From assembly GCF_900104895.1 (NCBI RefSeq), contig NZ_LT629742.1:310001-374000 (forward strand): 64,000 nucleotides of DNA, read 5' to 3'. The stretch comes from Microterricola viridarii (GTDB lineage: Bacteria > Actinomycetota > Actinomycetes > Actinomycetales > Microbacteriaceae). Shown here in pieces: positions 8,556 to 17,572 of the stretch. Position 1 is the stretch's first letter; every line of letters starts with the position of its first letter. Under the pieces are notes generated by a model. It had not been told where the DNA came from, ran no database searches, and worked only from the letters and a program-made list of their open reading frames with translations. The translations under genes were made by a program, and so were the position numbers.

Positions 8556-9206
8556 GTGACTCAGAACCGGGTTGCCGCAGCGCACACCTCGACCGAGTGG
8601 ATTGTGCCGCTCAGTCGGGCGATCCTGCTCGCCATTCCAGCCATCGCCATCACCTTCTCCGAGGACCACGGGCCGCGCTTCGGCCTCATCGTGTTCGGCA
8701 TCTGGGCAGTGGCCAGCGGGCTCATCCTGGGCGCGCTCAGCCTGCGGCTGCTCACCGATCCGCTCAGCCGACGCCTGTTCGCGACGAACGGCGTGCTCAC
8801 CGTGGCCGCCGGCCTGGTCGCGCTCGGCCTGCTCGGCAGCCTCGACGCGCAGGGCGGGCTCGGATCGTTCCTGTTCATCGTCACGGTCTGGGCCGCCTGC
8901 ACCGGCGTGCTCGAGTTCTACGCCGGCTGGCGCACCCGCACGGCGCTGGCCGCCTCCCGTGACTGGCGCACGGCCGGCGGGCTCACCGTGATCCTCGCCC
9001 TCGTCCTGATGATCCTGCCGCCGCACGCCGTCGTCTCCGTCGGCCTGCTCGGCGCCTACTTCGCGGTCCTCACCGTGTTCCTCGGCATCGCCGCGTTCTC
9101 GCTGAAGTGGGACTCGGCGCCGAAGCGCGCGAGCGCGCAGCCCGCGGCATCCGCGCCCCCCGCATCTTCTCTCCCCACCCCCACTTCTGAATCGGACGTA
9201 CCGTGA
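8556..9206 (+). CDS. Integral membrane protein, HdeD/DUF308-like
   Basis: 216 residues with about six hydrophobic helices (roughly residues 18-36, 42-62, 75-95, 105-123, 143-160, 163-182) followed by an Ala/Pro/Ser-rich tail. No catalytic motif is visible. The alternating helix pattern and length resemble the HdeD/DUF308 group of membrane proteins, but this is a weak, shape-based match. GTG 8556 has GAAAGAGG about 8 bp upstream. The next gene overlaps by 4 bp (GTGA), so the two are co-translated. Confidence 0.75.
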   Translation: MTQNRVAAAHTSTEWIVPLSRAILLAIPAIAITFSEDHGPRFGLIVFGIWAVASGLILGALSLRLLTDPLSRRLFATNGVLTVAAGLVALGLLGSLDAQGGLGSFLFIVTVWAACTGVLEFYAGWRTRTALAASRDWRTAGGLTVILALVLMILPPHAVVSVGLLGAYFAVLTVFLGIAAFSLKWDSAPKRASAQPAASAPPASSLPTPTSESDVP

Positions 9207-9499
9207 GCACGCAGCCAGACCCCAAGAAGCGCCCAGAGCCACTCGGCGCCGAGTTCCAGCCCAGCCGGCGCGACCGGCTGCGACCGGTCGAGCTGGTCGG
9301 CGGCTCCGGCATCGGCGCTGTCTTCGTCGGCCTCATCGTGCTGATGACCACGCAGCAGCTCGTGCTGACGCTGGTCTCGACCGGCATCACCTTCATCGTC
9401 ATCCTGATGGTGCTCGCGCTCTTCGCGATGGGCGCCAAGCAGGATGCAGAGGAGACGGCCGACCTCGAGCGGCAGAACAACCCGGACGGCGAGAAGTAG
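9203..9499 (+). CDS. Small two-helix membrane protein
   Basis: 98 residues: a polar, proline- and arginine-rich N-terminal third, two hydrophobic helices (about residues 36-52 and 55-76) separated by a very short turn, then an acidic tail (DAEETADLERQNNPDGEK). No family was recognised. The GTG start overlaps the upstream membrane-protein stop (GTGA), so the pair likely works or is made together. A strong terminator hairpin follows 27 bp downstream. Confidence 0.75.
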   Translation: MSTQPDPKKRPEPLGAEFQPSRRDRLRPVELVGGSGIGAVFVGLIVLMTTQQLVLTLVSTGITFIVILMVLALFAMGAKQDAEETADLERQNNPDGEK

Positions 9500-9526
9500 C
9501 CCCCAGAAGCAGCGCAACGACGCAAC

Positions 9527-9570
9527 AACGCAGAACGCCCGGCAGCTCCAGTTGCCGGGCGTTCTGCGTT
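9527..9570. terminator. Bidirectional terminator hairpin, 18-bp perfect stem
   Basis: AACGCAGAACGCCCGGCA (9527-9544) pairs perfectly with 9553-9570 across an 8-base loop. It lies between two converging genes (the small membrane protein and purB) and can serve both. There is no long T run after the stem on the plus strand. Confidence 0.85.
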
Positions 9571-9593
9571 GCCAGGGGGCGTGCTGCCAGGGC

Positions 9594-10982
9594 TCAGGCG
9601 CGGGGCAGGCGGTCCACCAGCTCGTTGGCGAGGCCGATGTAGCCGGACGGGGTCAGCGCGAGCAGGCGCTCCTTGGCGGCGTCACCGATGTCGAGTCCGC
9701 TCACGAAGGCGACGAGCTCGGCCTGGCCGATGCGCTTGCCGCGGGTCAGCTCCTTGAGCATTGCGTACGGGTCCTCGATGTTCGAGCGGCCAGCGGCAAC
9801 CTCGGCGCGGATGACGGTCTGGATCGCCTCGCCGAGGATCTCCCAGTTCGCGTCGAGGTCGGCCAGCAGCACCTCGCGGGCCAGGTCGATCTCGCCGAGG
9901 CCGCGCTGGATGTTGTCCAGGGCGAGCATCGAGTGGCCGAAGCCGACGCCGATGTTGCGCTGGGCGCTGGAGTCGGTGAGGTCGCGCTGCAGGCGGCTGG
10001 TGACCAGCGTCGCGGCGAGCGAGTCGAGGATCGCACAGGAGAGCTCGAGGTTCGCCTCGGCGTTCTCGAAGCGGATCGGGTTGATCTTGTGCGGCATCGT
10101 CGAGGAGCCGGTCGCGCCCGCCTGCGGGATCTGGCGGAAGTAGCCCATCGAGATGTAGGTCCAGATGTCGGTGGCCAGGTTGTGCAGCACGCGGTTGGCG
10201 TGGGAGACGCGGTTGTAGAGCTCCGCCTGCCAGTCGTGCGACTCGATCTGGGTGGTGAGCGGGTTCCAGCTGAGCCCCAGGCCCTCGACGAACTCCTGCG
10301 AGATGGTGGGCCAGGCGGCATCCGGGTCGGCGACGACGTGCGCGGCGAAGGTGCCCGTGGCACCGGAGAACTTGCCCAGGTACTCGGTGCCCTCGAGCTG
10401 GCCCACGATGCGGCCGAGGCGGTAGACGAAGACCGCGAGCTCCTTGCCCATGGTCGACGGCGTCGCCGGCTGGCCGTGGGTGTGGCAGAGCATGGCGGCG
10501 TCGCGGTGCTGCTCGGCCAGCTCGGCCAGCTTGGCGATCACGCCGCGCAGCTTCGGCAGCCACACGGTGGTGACGGCGGACTGCACGGTGAGCGCGTAGC
10601 TCAGGTTGTTGATGTCCTCGCTGGTGCAGGCGAAGTGGGTGAGCTCGGCGATGGAGTCGAGGCCGAGGGAGGCCAGTCGGCGGCGCACCAGGTACTCGAC
10701 GGCCTTCACGTCGTGGCGGGTGACGGCCTCGAGCTCGGCCAGCTCGTCGATCTCGGCCTGGCCGAAGTCGGTGACGAGGGCGCGCAGGGAGGCCTGCTGC
10801 TCGGCGGTCAGCGGCGCGGAGCCGAACATCGAGTGGTCGGTCAGGTAGATCAGCCACTCCACCTCGACCTGCACGCGGGCCCGGTTGAGGCCGGCCTCGG
10901 AGAGGAACTCCCCGAGACCCGAGACGGCGGCCTGGTAGCGGCCATCAAGCGGGCTGAGCGGTTGTGTGGGGAGGGGACTCAT
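9594..10982 (-). CDS. purB: Adenylosuccinate lyase
   Basis: 462-residue fumarase/aspartase-superfamily enzyme of purine synthesis; it splits SAICAR to AICAR and adenylosuccinate to AMP, each releasing fumarate. The signature GSSTMPHKINPIRFENAE is present, with SEDINNLSYAL and HTHGQPATPSTMGKE supplying other active-site residues. Length and the LSPLDGRY N-terminus match the longer E. coli type rather than the 430-residue B. subtilis type. The ATG overlaps the stop of the upstream phosphatase gene by 4 bp (ATGA), so the two are coupled. Confidence 0.97.
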   Translation of the reverse strand: MSPLPTQPLSPLDGRYQAAVSGLGEFLSEAGLNRARVQVEVEWLIYLTDHSMFGSAPLTAEQQASLRALVTDFGQAEIDELAELEAVTRHDVKAVEYLVRRRLASLGLDSIAELTHFACTSEDINNLSYALTVQSAVTTVWLPKLRGVIAKLAELAEQHRDAAMLCHTHGQPATPSTMGKELAVFVYRLGRIVGQLEGTEYLGKFSGATGTFAAHVVADPDAAWPTISQEFVEGLGLSWNPLTTQIESHDWQAELYNRVSHANRVLHNLATDIWTYISMGYFRQIPQAGATGSSTMPHKINPIRFENAEANLELSCAILDSLAATLVTSRLQRDLTDSSAQRNIGVGFGHSMLALDNIQRGLGEIDLAREVLLADLDANWEILGEAIQTVIRAEVAAGRSNIEDPYAMLKELTRGKRIGQAELVAFVSGLDIGDAAKERLLALTPSGYIGLANELVDRLPRA

Positions 10983-11506
10983 CGGACTCCTTGTCGGATT
11001 GCGGGGGCAATTTGCCGGAACAGTGCCTGGGAAGACCTCTCAATCATCCCAAGAACTGCGTCAAACATCGCATCGTCCGAGTAGTAGGGGTCTGGGATAT
11101 CGCGCAGATGCGCCTGCTCCGCGTCGAAGCTGAGCATCATGCGCACCTTGTCGCGCTCGACCTCGTTGGGGGCCCAGCCGCGCAGGATCCGCTCGTGGCT
11201 GCGGTCGAAGGCGACGATCAGGTCGAAGGAGGCGAAGGAATCCGTGTCGAACTGCCGCGCCCTGTGCATGCTTCCGTCGTAGCCGCGCCGGGCCAGCGCC
11301 TCGATCGTGCGCTGGTCGGCCCGCTCCCCCACGTGCCAGTCGCCCGTGCCGGAGGAGGTGGTGGTGATGTATCCGGCGAGGCCCGCGCGCGCGACGTGCT
11401 CGCGCAGCACGACCTCTGCCATCGGAGATCGGCAGATGTTGCCGGTGCACACGAAACTGATGCGGAAGGGCTGCGCGTCTTCGCTCGGCGAGTGGGCGCG
11501 CGTCAT
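10979..11506 (-). CDS. Low-molecular-weight protein tyrosine phosphatase
   Basis: 175-residue LMW phosphatase. The P-loop CTGNICRS (CX5R) is at about residues 20-27, preceded by the hydrophobic strand FRISFV, and the general-acid motif IPDPYYSDD is near the C-terminus. The enzyme hydrolyses phosphotyrosine through a cysteinyl-phosphate; partners in this organism are unknown. ATG at 11506 is used; the gene reads into purB with a 4-bp overlap. The N-terminal 15 residues before the phosphatase fold are not conserved-looking, so a slightly later start is possible. Confidence 0.92.
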   Translation of the reverse strand: MTRAHSPSEDAQPFRISFVCTGNICRSPMAEVVLREHVARAGLAGYITTTSSGTGDWHVGERADQRTIEALARRGYDGSMHRARQFDTDSFASFDLIVAFDRSHERILRGWAPNEVERDKVRMMLSFDAEQAHLRDIPDPYYSDDAMFDAVLGMIERSSQALFRQIAPAIRQGVR

Positions 11507-11688
11507 GGTCCCATTGTGGGCTAAAAATGGGCCGCGTAGGCATCGAATTTATGTTCTATTTTCGGATGTCGCGGCGCGGCGTGTCGACTGTTCGCACAAT
11601 TGCGTGCTCACAGCCCGGGGATCCGGTGGGCCGTCCCCAGATTCGGCGCGGCTCTCCGCGGCGCCCCGGCGGCGTTCAGGGTGGGGTC

Positions 11689-12075
11689 ATGGGCGACTCT
11701 GCTGCGGGCGGGATTCCGGGCTCGACCGGTGCCTCGGGCTCGGGCGGCGCGACGCTGCTCGAGCTGGCCTGGGAGCTGCGGAGCGCCGAGGCGGCCGTTC
11801 TGGCCGCGGAGGCGCGCCTGCGCGGCATCCGCGCGGTGCTCGCCGCCGTCGAGCCCGAGGCGCAGGTGCTGCCGCATGCCGTGGACGGGTGGCGCTCCCC
11901 CGCCGCCACCGCCTACGCCGAGCAATTGCAGGGCCTGCGCGGCGAGTTCGCGGGGGCGGTCGCCGCGCTGCACGCCGCTGAGGCGAGCGCCTGGCGGGAG
12001 CTGGCCGGCTGGCAGGGCGAGTGCGAGCGGCTGGGCCGGCTGCTGCGGCAGGCGGCGGGGCCGGCCGGTGGCTGA
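11689..12075 (+). CDS. Small Ala-rich helical protein preceding an alpha/beta hydrolase
   Basis: 128 residues with a Gly/Ser-rich N-terminus, then mostly alpha-helix (AWELRSAEAAVLAAEARL, then the turn VDGWRSPAATAYAEQLQ, then a second long helix ending ERLGRLLRQAA). Helix - W-x-S/x-G-like turn - helix is the layout of WXG100-type proteins, but the exact W-x-G is absent (WRSP), so the resemblance is only structural. Start ATG 11689 follows a GGGTGGGG stretch. The stop overlaps the next gene by 8 bp. Function unknown. Confidence 0.7.
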   Translation: MGDSAAGGIPGSTGASGSGGATLLELAWELRSAEAAVLAAEARLRGIRAVLAAVEPEAQVLPHAVDGWRSPAATAYAEQLQGLRGEFAGAVAALHAAEASAWRELAGWQGECERLGRLLRQAAGPAGG

Positions 12076-13603
12076 CACTCTGACGCTCTCCGGGGGTGGC
12101 AGCAGCGCGGTCGCCACCGACGAGATGTTCGCCCATGCAGCGCAGCTGGGCGCCTGCCAGGCGCGCGCGGAGGACTGGCTCGCGCGGCTCCGCGCGGTGC
12201 TGGCCGCGGACACCGCCGGAGCGGCCGGTGCCGCCGGGGTGGGCTGGGGCGTCGGCGCGGGCAGGGCGGCCGAGCCGGGATCGACCGAGCTGCTCGGCGA
12301 GGCGCTGCGCCAGCTGCAGGCCTTCCGAGCCACGGCGGAGCGGCTGCGCGCCGGCCTGACTCGGGCGGCCGAGGGCTACGGCCACGCGGAGCGCACGATC
12401 ACGGCGCTGTGGGGCGCCGGGGCCCAGTTCTCCGCCTGGACGGCGGGGAGGGCGCTGCCGCTGCTGCTCGCCTCTGCCGCGCTCACGCTCCTCCCGCTGG
12501 CGGCGCTCGGAGTGCTGCTCAGCACGGCGTTCGGCGTCGACCCCGCCCGGCTGCCCGCCCGGCTGTCCACGCTCGTCGCCGGCTGGGTGCGGGTCGACCC
12601 GTGGCTGCTGAACAGCCCCGGCTTCGTGAAGCTGGTGCGGGCGGCGATCGGGTCCGGCGACGAGTTCGCCGCCGGCCTGCTGCGCCTCCCGGCCGCGGCC
12701 GCCCTGCCCATCGGCGCGGCGGTCGGGGCAGAGGAGGGCGCCGCCGCCGTCACCGCGCTGGCCCTGTTCGCGGCGGCCGCGGGCGGCCAGGCCCTCCGGG
12801 AGACCCCGCAGCGGGTGCACCGGGCCAGCCAGACCCTGGCCGTCTCGCCCCCGCGCGGCATCGGCGACCTGGCCGCCCGGGTGCCGAACTCGGCGGCCGG
12901 ATCGCCGCAGATCCGGATCGAGCGTTACGGCGGGAGCGCGCCGCGCTGGGTGGTCTACCTGGCCGGCACGGCCGACTTCGCCGTCATCCCGGCCGCCGAG
13001 CCCTTCGACCTGACCGCAAACGTGCACGCGACGGCCGGCGGCGACGCGGCCAGCCAGCGGGCCGTGCGGGCAGCGCTGGCGGAGGCGGGCGCCGAACCGG
13101 ACGACCCGCTGCTGCTCGTAGGGCACTCGCAGGGCGGCCTGGTTGCGGCCCGACTGGCCGAGTCCGGCGACCTCAACGTCGCCGGCTACGTCAACCTCGG
13201 CGGTCCGCTCGGGGCGGTGCAGGCGAGCGGGGTGCCCGGGCTCTCCCTCGAGCACTCCGACGACATCGTGCCCGCCCTCGGCGGCAGCGGGCACGCCCCG
13301 GACGAGCTGCTGACGGTGGGCCGCACGGCGCTGGGCAGCGGGGACGCCGGGGCACCGGCATCCGCGGGCCCGGACTCGGGCCCAGGGTCAGCCGGCCGGC
13401 CCGACGACGGGCCGCACTCCAATCCGGCCCAGCGCCCCTTCGCCGCGCACGGCCTGGAGCACTACCGCCGCACGGCCCGGCTGGTCGACGCGTCGGCCGA
13501 GCCACGCCTGCAGGGTTTCGAGCGCCTCGTGCAGGGCTTCACCGGGGCCGAGCCGGGCCGCATGACCCGTTGGCGTTCCGAGCGGGTGCCCGGCACCGAA
13601 TAG
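12068..13603 (+). CDS. Alpha/beta hydrolase with N-terminal helical and membrane-associated region
   Basis: 511 residues, GTG start at 12068, overlapping the previous gene by 8 bp. Residues 1-110 are Ala-rich helices like those of secretion-substrate proteins. Residues about 125-150 and 205-245 are hydrophobic. The C-terminal half (from about 275) is an alpha/beta hydrolase domain with the nucleophile elbow [16 protein letters not shown], then YVNLGGPLG, an acidic [13 protein letters not shown] segment and a histidine in GLEHYRR that could complete the triad. The substrate is unknown; lipase or esterase activity is suggested by GHSQGG. The pairing with a small helical protein suggests a secreted two-component unit, which is inference. 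Confidence 0.78.
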   Translation: MADTLTLSGGGSSAVATDEMFAHAAQLGACQARAEDWLARLRAVLAADTAGAAGAAGVGWGVGAGRAAEPGSTELLGEALRQLQAFRATAERLRAGLTRAAEGYGHAERTITALWGAGAQFSAWTAGRALPLLLASAALTLLPLAALGVLLSTAFGVDPARLPARLSTLVAGWVRVDPWLLNSPGFVKLVRAAIGSGDEFAAGLLRLPAAAALPIGAAVGAEEGAAAVTALALFAAAAGGQALRETPQRVHRASQTLAVSPPRGIGDLAARVPNSAAGSPQIRIERYGGSAPRWVVYLAGTADFAVIPAAEPFDLTANVHATAGGDAASQRAVRAALAEAGAEPDDPLLLVGHSQGGLVAARLAESGDLNVAGYVNLGGPLGAVQASGVPGLSLEHSDDIVPALGGSGHAPDELLTVGRTALGSGDAGAPASAGPDSGPGSAGRPDDGPHSNPAQRPFAAHGLEHYRRTARLVDASAEPRLQGFERLVQGFTGAEPGRMTRWRSERVPGTE

Positions 13604-13623
13604 CGGCGCCGCCCCCGCGGGCC

Positions 13624-14019
13624 CTAGTCGTCCTTGCGGGTCAGTGGGCGCATGATCAGGCCGAGGATGCCGCCGATGATGCTGAGCACGAGGGCGCCGA
13701 GCACGCCCCACCAGAAGTTCTCCACGACGAGTCCGAAGCCGAACAGCGAGGTCACCCAGGCGGCGAGCATGAGCAGCAGCGCGTTGACGACGAGCGAGAG
13801 CAGGCCCAGGGTCAGGATGTAGAGCGGGAACGCGACGACGCGCACCGCGGTGCCGATGATGCTGTTCACCAGGCCGAACACGAGCGCCACGATCAGGTAG
13901 GTGATCACGGTGGCCAGCTGGGTGTCCTCGTAGGGCTGCACACTCACCCCGGCCACGATGAGGGTCGTGAGCCAGAGGGCGACGGCGTTGACGATGAGTC
14001 GAATGATGAAGGTACCCAT
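13624..14019 (-). CDS. Phage holin-family (Phage_holin_4_2-like) membrane protein
   Basis: 131 residues with four membrane helices (about 5-25, 36-55, 62-90, 100-124) and a basic C-terminal end (MRPLTRKDD). The order [61 protein letters not shown] matches small chromosomal proteins named phage holin family (COG1950). No phage genes are nearby, so it is a housekeeping membrane protein of unknown role. ATG at 14019. It converges with the hydrolase gene, 20 bp away. Confidence 0.85.
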   Translation of the reverse strand: MGTFIIRLIVNAVALWLTTLIVAGVSVQPYEDTQLATVITYLIVALVFGLVNSIIGTAVRVVAFPLYILTLGLLSLVVNALLLMLAAWVTSLFGFGLVVENFWWGVLGALVLSIIGGILGLIMRPLTRKDD

Positions 14020-14112
14020 GGCACCACTATTCCACGGTCGGTCCCGTGTGCGTGGGGAATTCTCAGCGGATGCATGCCGGTCGGGGCATACCCGCCGAAT
14101 AGACTCGGCAGG

Positions 14113-15285
14113 ATGAGTGAGACGACCCCCGACGCCGCCGAATCGCACAACGCTCTGCGCCTGCGCCCCGAAATCGTGGCGCTGCCCGCCTACCGGCAGG
14201 GCAAGCCCGCAGCGGCCGACGCCTTCAAACTCTCCAGCAACGAGAACCCGTTCGACCCGCTGCCCGGCGTGATCGAGGCGGTCGCCGCCGAGACCCACTT
14301 CAACCGCTACCCGGATGCCACGGCCCTGGCCCTGCGCACCGAGCTCGCCGCGCGGCACCACGTCACCCCGGACCAGGTGCACATCGGCTCCGGCTCGGTC
14401 GCGCTGCTCGCCCAGCTGATCCTCGCCACCTCCGCCCCCGGCACCGAGGTCGTCTACTCCTGGCGCTCCTTCGAGGCCTACCCCGGCCTCGTCACCGTCT
14501 CCGGCGCGACGAGCGTGCAGGTGCCGAACACGCCGGAGCACGGCCACGACCTGCCCGCCATCGCCGCGGCCATCGGCCCGCAGACCAGCCTCGTCATCAT
14601 CTGCAGCCCGAACAACCCCACCGGCACCGTCGTCGGCGCCGAGGAGTTCGCCTCCTTCATGGCGACCGTGCAGGAGGACGTCATCGTCGTGCTCGACGAG
14701 GCCTACGCCGAGTTCGTGAACGCCGGGGCGGCCGCGGACGAGCCGGCCGTCAACGGCCTGCCGCGCGGCGCCGCGCCGCTCACCGCGCGCTATCCCAACC
14801 TCGTGATCCTGCGCACCTTCTCCAAGGCGTACGGCCTGGCCGGCCTGCGCGTCGGCTTCGCCATCGGCTCCGAGGCGATCCTGGACGCGGCCCGCGCCAC
14901 GGCGATCCCGCTCTCGGTCACCGCCCAGGCCGCATCCGCGGCCCAGGCCTCGCTGGCCGCCGAGAAGCAGCTGCTCGAGCGGGTCAAGGTCATCGCGGCC
15001 CGGCGCGACGCCCTCCACGACGCCCTCACCGCCCAGGGCTGGGCGCTCCCCCGCTCCTTCGCGAACTTCCTCTGGCTGCCGCTCGGCGCCGAGACGGCCG
15101 CCGCCGCCGCGACGCTGTTGGAGGCCGGGCTCGTCGTGCGCGCCTTCCCCACTCCCGAGAACCCGGCGGATGCCGGCATCCGCGTCTCGATCGGCGAGGA
15201 GGAGGCGGTCCCCCGCCTGCTCGCCGCCGCCCAGGGCATCCTCGACTCCCTCTCCCCCGGCCACCCGGCCCGCACAGAACGGTGA
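14113..15285 (+). CDS. hisC: Histidinol-phosphate/aromatic aminotransferase
   Basis: 390-residue fold-type I PLP aminotransferase. [12 protein letters not shown] is the family N-terminal signature, SPNNPTG the substrate/cofactor loop, LDEAYAEF the PLP-ring contact, and [18 protein letters not shown] holds the Schiff-base lysine. The reaction is either histidinol phosphate or aromatic amino acid transamination. It is coupled by a 4-bp overlap to the E1-alpha gene of an oxo-acid dehydrogenase rather than to other his genes, which slightly favours a role as a general or aromatic/branched aminotransferase. TAGACT at 14100-14105 ends seven bases before ATG, so the transcript may be leaderless. Confidence 0.9.
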   Translation: MSETTPDAAESHNALRLRPEIVALPAYRQGKPAAADAFKLSSNENPFDPLPGVIEAVAAETHFNRYPDATALALRTELAARHHVTPDQVHIGSGSVALLAQLILATSAPGTEVVYSWRSFEAYPGLVTVSGATSVQVPNTPEHGHDLPAIAAAIGPQTSLVIICSPNNPTGTVVGAEEFASFMATVQEDVIVVLDEAYAEFVNAGAAADEPAVNGLPRGAAPLTARYPNLVILRTFSKAYGLAGLRVGFAIGSEAILDAARATAIPLSVTAQAASAAQASLAAEKQLLERVKVIAARRDALHDALTAQGWALPRSFANFLWLPLGAETAAAAATLLEAGLVVRAFPTPENPADAGIRVSIGEEEAVPRLLAAAQGILDSLSPGHPARTER

Positions 15286-16484
15286 CAGCCCCAGTGAACG
15301 CTGACCAAACCGTGAATGCTGACAAGACTGTGATTGGTGACTCAACTGTGAACGGCAGCTCCCCCACCCCGCACGGCGTGCCCATGGTGCAGATGCTTGC
15401 CGCCGACGGCACCTTCGCCCCGAACGCGGCCGCCGAGGAGTACCTGCCGTACTTCGAGCGGCTCGGCGACGGCGACTTCCGCCAGTTCTACCGCGACATG
15501 GTCGTGGTGCGCCGCTTCGACAAGGACGCCGCCAACCTGCAGCGCCAGGGCCAGCTCGCCCTCTGGGTGCCCAGCCACGGCCAGGAGGCCGCCCAGGTCG
15601 GCTCCGCGCACGCCGCCCGCCCGCAGGACCACATCTTCCCGAGCTATCGCGAGCACGTCGTCGGCCTGGTCCGCGGGCTCGACCTCGTCGACATCCTGCG
15701 CGTGCTCAAGGGCGTCACGATGGGCGGCTGGGACCCGGCCGAGGTCGGCAACTTCCACCTGTACAGCTTCGTGCTGGCCTCGCAGACCCTGCACGCCACC
15801 GGCTACGCCATGGGCATGCAGTTCGACGGCACCACGGCGACCGGTAACCCGGAGACCGACGAGGCCGTCATGGTCTACTACGGCGACGGTGCCTCCTCGC
15901 AGGGCGACGTCAACGAGGCGCTCGTCTTCGCCTCCAGCTACCAGACCCCGCAGGTGTTCTTCCTGCAGAACAACGGCTGGGCCATCTCGGTGCCGGTCGA
16001 GCGCCAGTCGCGCGTGCCGCTGGCCCTGCGCGGCCCCGGCTTCGGCATGCCCGGCATCCAGATCGACGGCAACGACGTCTTCGCCAGCTACGCGGTCACC
16101 GCCAAGCACCTCGACGACGCCCGCGCCGGCCACGGCCCGGCCCTGATCGAGGCGATGACGTACCGGATCGGCGCGCACACCACGGCCGACGACCCCACCA
16201 AGTACCGCCGCGACGCCGAGACCGAGGCCTGGCTGCCGCGCGACCCGATCGTGCGCCTGCGCGCCTTCCTCGAGGGCCGCGGCACGGAGCAGGGCTTCTT
16301 CGACGAGGTGGATGCCGAGGCGGCCGACTTCTCCGCCGACGCGCGCCGGCGCACCCTGGAGGTCACGGCACCCGGCGACGAGGTGATCTTCGACAATGTC
16401 TATGCGGAACCGCATCCGCTGATCACAGAGCAGAAAGCGTGGCTCGAGGCATTCGAGGCTTCGTTTGAGGACGGCACGGCATGA
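15282..16484 (+). CDS. 2-oxo-acid (pyruvate or branched-chain) dehydrogenase E1 component, alpha subunit
   Basis: 400-residue thiamine-diphosphate enzyme subunit that decarboxylates a 2-oxo acid and reductively acylates the lipoyl group of E2. The ThDP motif runs from [16 protein letters not shown] to [10 protein letters not shown] (GDG-X(~28)-NN, residues about 199-230). [18 protein letters not shown] is the conserved phosphorylation-loop region. GTG 15282 overlaps the hisC stop. Residues 5-25 are an odd hexapeptide repeat ([21 protein letters not shown]), so a later start at ATG 15384 (MVQMLAADG) is possible. Whether the complex prefers pyruvate or branched-chain acids is not decidable here. 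Confidence 0.92.
   Translation: MTAPVNADQTVNADKTVIGDSTVNGSSPTPHGVPMVQMLAADGTFAPNAAAEEYLPYFERLGDGDFRQFYRDMVVVRRFDKDAANLQRQGQLALWVPSHGQEAAQVGSAHAARPQDHIFPSYREHVVGLVRGLDLVDILRVLKGVTMGGWDPAEVGNFHLYSFVLASQTLHATGYAMGMQFDGTTATGNPETDEAVMVYYGDGASSQGDVNEALVFASSYQTPQVFFLQNNGWAISVPVERQSRVPLALRGPGFGMPGIQIDGNDVFASYAVTAKHLDDARAGHGPALIEAMTYRIGAHTTADDPTKYRRDAETEAWLPRDPIVRLRAFLEGRGTEQGFFDEVDAEAADFSADARRRTLEVTAPGDEVIFDNVYAEPHPLITEQKAWLEAFEASFEDGTA
15294..15356 (+). repeat. 18-bp degenerate tandem repeat at the start of the E1-alpha gene
   Basis: Three units, 15294-15311, 15312-15329 and 15330-15347, plus a half unit to 15356, each beginning GTG-A and containing GAC and AC(C/T). They encode [21 protein letters not shown]. 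The segment is lower in GC than its surroundings. It may be coding, or an untranslated regulatory region if translation begins at 15384. Confidence 0.7.
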
Positions 16485-17512
16485 ACGCGACGACAAGCAA
16501 CGCGATGACCAGCAACGAGGGCGCCCCGAGCGCGAACCTGCCGCTCGGCAAGGCGATCAACGCCGGTCTCCGCGCCGCGATGAGCGGCAACGACAAGGTG
16601 CTGCTGATGGGCGAGGACATCGGCCCCCTCGGCGGCGTCTTCCGGGTCACAGAGGGGCTGCACGCCGAGTTCGGCGACAAGCGGGTGCTCGACACCCCGC
16701 TGGCGGAGTCCGGCATCATCGGCACCGCGATCGGCCTGGCCATGCGCGGCTACCGCCCGGTCTGCGAGATCCAGTTCGACGGCTTCATCTTCCCCGGCTT
16801 CGACCAGATCACCACCCAGCTCTCCCGCATGCGCGCCCGCCACGGCGGTCGGATCAGCATGCCCGTCGTCATCCGCGTGCCCTACGGCGGGCACATCGGC
16901 TCGATCGAGCACCACCAGGAGAGCCCGGAGGCGTACTTCGCGCACACGCCGGGCCTGCGCGTGGTCAGCCCGTCCAACCCAAATGACGCCTACTGGATGA
17001 TCCAGCAGGCGATCGCCTCCGACGACCCCGTGCTGTTCTTCGAGCCGAAGAGCCGCTACTGGCCGAAGGGAACCGTCGAGTTCGGCGCCGAAGCCTCGGC
17101 GATCACCCCGCTGCACTCCAGCCGGGTCGTGCGCGCGGGCACCGACGTCACCGTCGTCGGCCACGGCGCCATGATCAGCGTGCTGCTCGAGGCCGCAGAG
17201 CTGGCCGCAGAGGAGGGCATCAGCATCGAGGTCGTCGACCTCCGCTCGATCTCCCCGATCGACTACGCCCCGATCCTGGAGTCGGTCGCCAAGACCACCC
17301 GCCTGGTCGTGGCGCAGGAGGCATCCGGCTTCGTCAGCGTCGGCTCCGAGATCGCCGCGACGGTCATGGAGAAGGCGTTCTACCTGCTCGAGGCCCCCGT
17401 TCTGCGGGTCTCCGGCTTCGACACGCCGTTCCCGCCTGCCGCCGTCGAGACGCAGTTCCTGCCCAGCCCCGACCGGGTGCTCGAGGCCGTCGACCGCGCG
17501 CTCGCCTACTAG
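16481..17512 (+). CDS. 2-oxo-acid dehydrogenase E1 component, beta subunit
   Basis: 343-residue transketolase-like beta subunit (pyrimidine-binding and C-terminal domains). KVLLMGEDIGPLGGVFRVTEGL contains the conserved catalytic glutamate region, RVLDTPLAESGIIGTAIGLAMRGYRPV is diagnostic, and IEVVDLRSISPIDYAPILESVAKTTRLVV marks the C-terminal domain. ATG overlaps the alpha stop by 4 bp. The first 17 residues (Asn/Thr/Ser-rich) precede the conserved fold. It pairs with the alpha subunit as an alpha2beta2 heterotetramer. Confidence 0.95.
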   Translation: MNATTSNAMTSNEGAPSANLPLGKAINAGLRAAMSGNDKVLLMGEDIGPLGGVFRVTEGLHAEFGDKRVLDTPLAESGIIGTAIGLAMRGYRPVCEIQFDGFIFPGFDQITTQLSRMRARHGGRISMPVVIRVPYGGHIGSIEHHQESPEAYFAHTPGLRVVSPSNPNDAYWMIQQAIASDDPVLFFEPKSRYWPKGTVEFGAEASAITPLHSSRVVRAGTDVTVVGHGAMISVLLEAAELAAEEGISIEVVDLRSISPIDYAPILESVAKTTRLVVAQEASGFVSVGSEIAATVMEKAFYLLEAPVLRVSGFDTPFPPAAVETQFLPSPDRVLEAVDRALAY

Positions 17513-17572
17513 CGACATTCTCTTCTTGGCCGAGCCCACCTACACTTTGACCATCCGCACGGAAGGCACCCC

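Noticed and set aside
13624-15345. 573-residue minus-strand reading frame
   Set aside because: Only its last 131 codons (13624-14019) are the holin-like protein; the rest is antisense to hisC.
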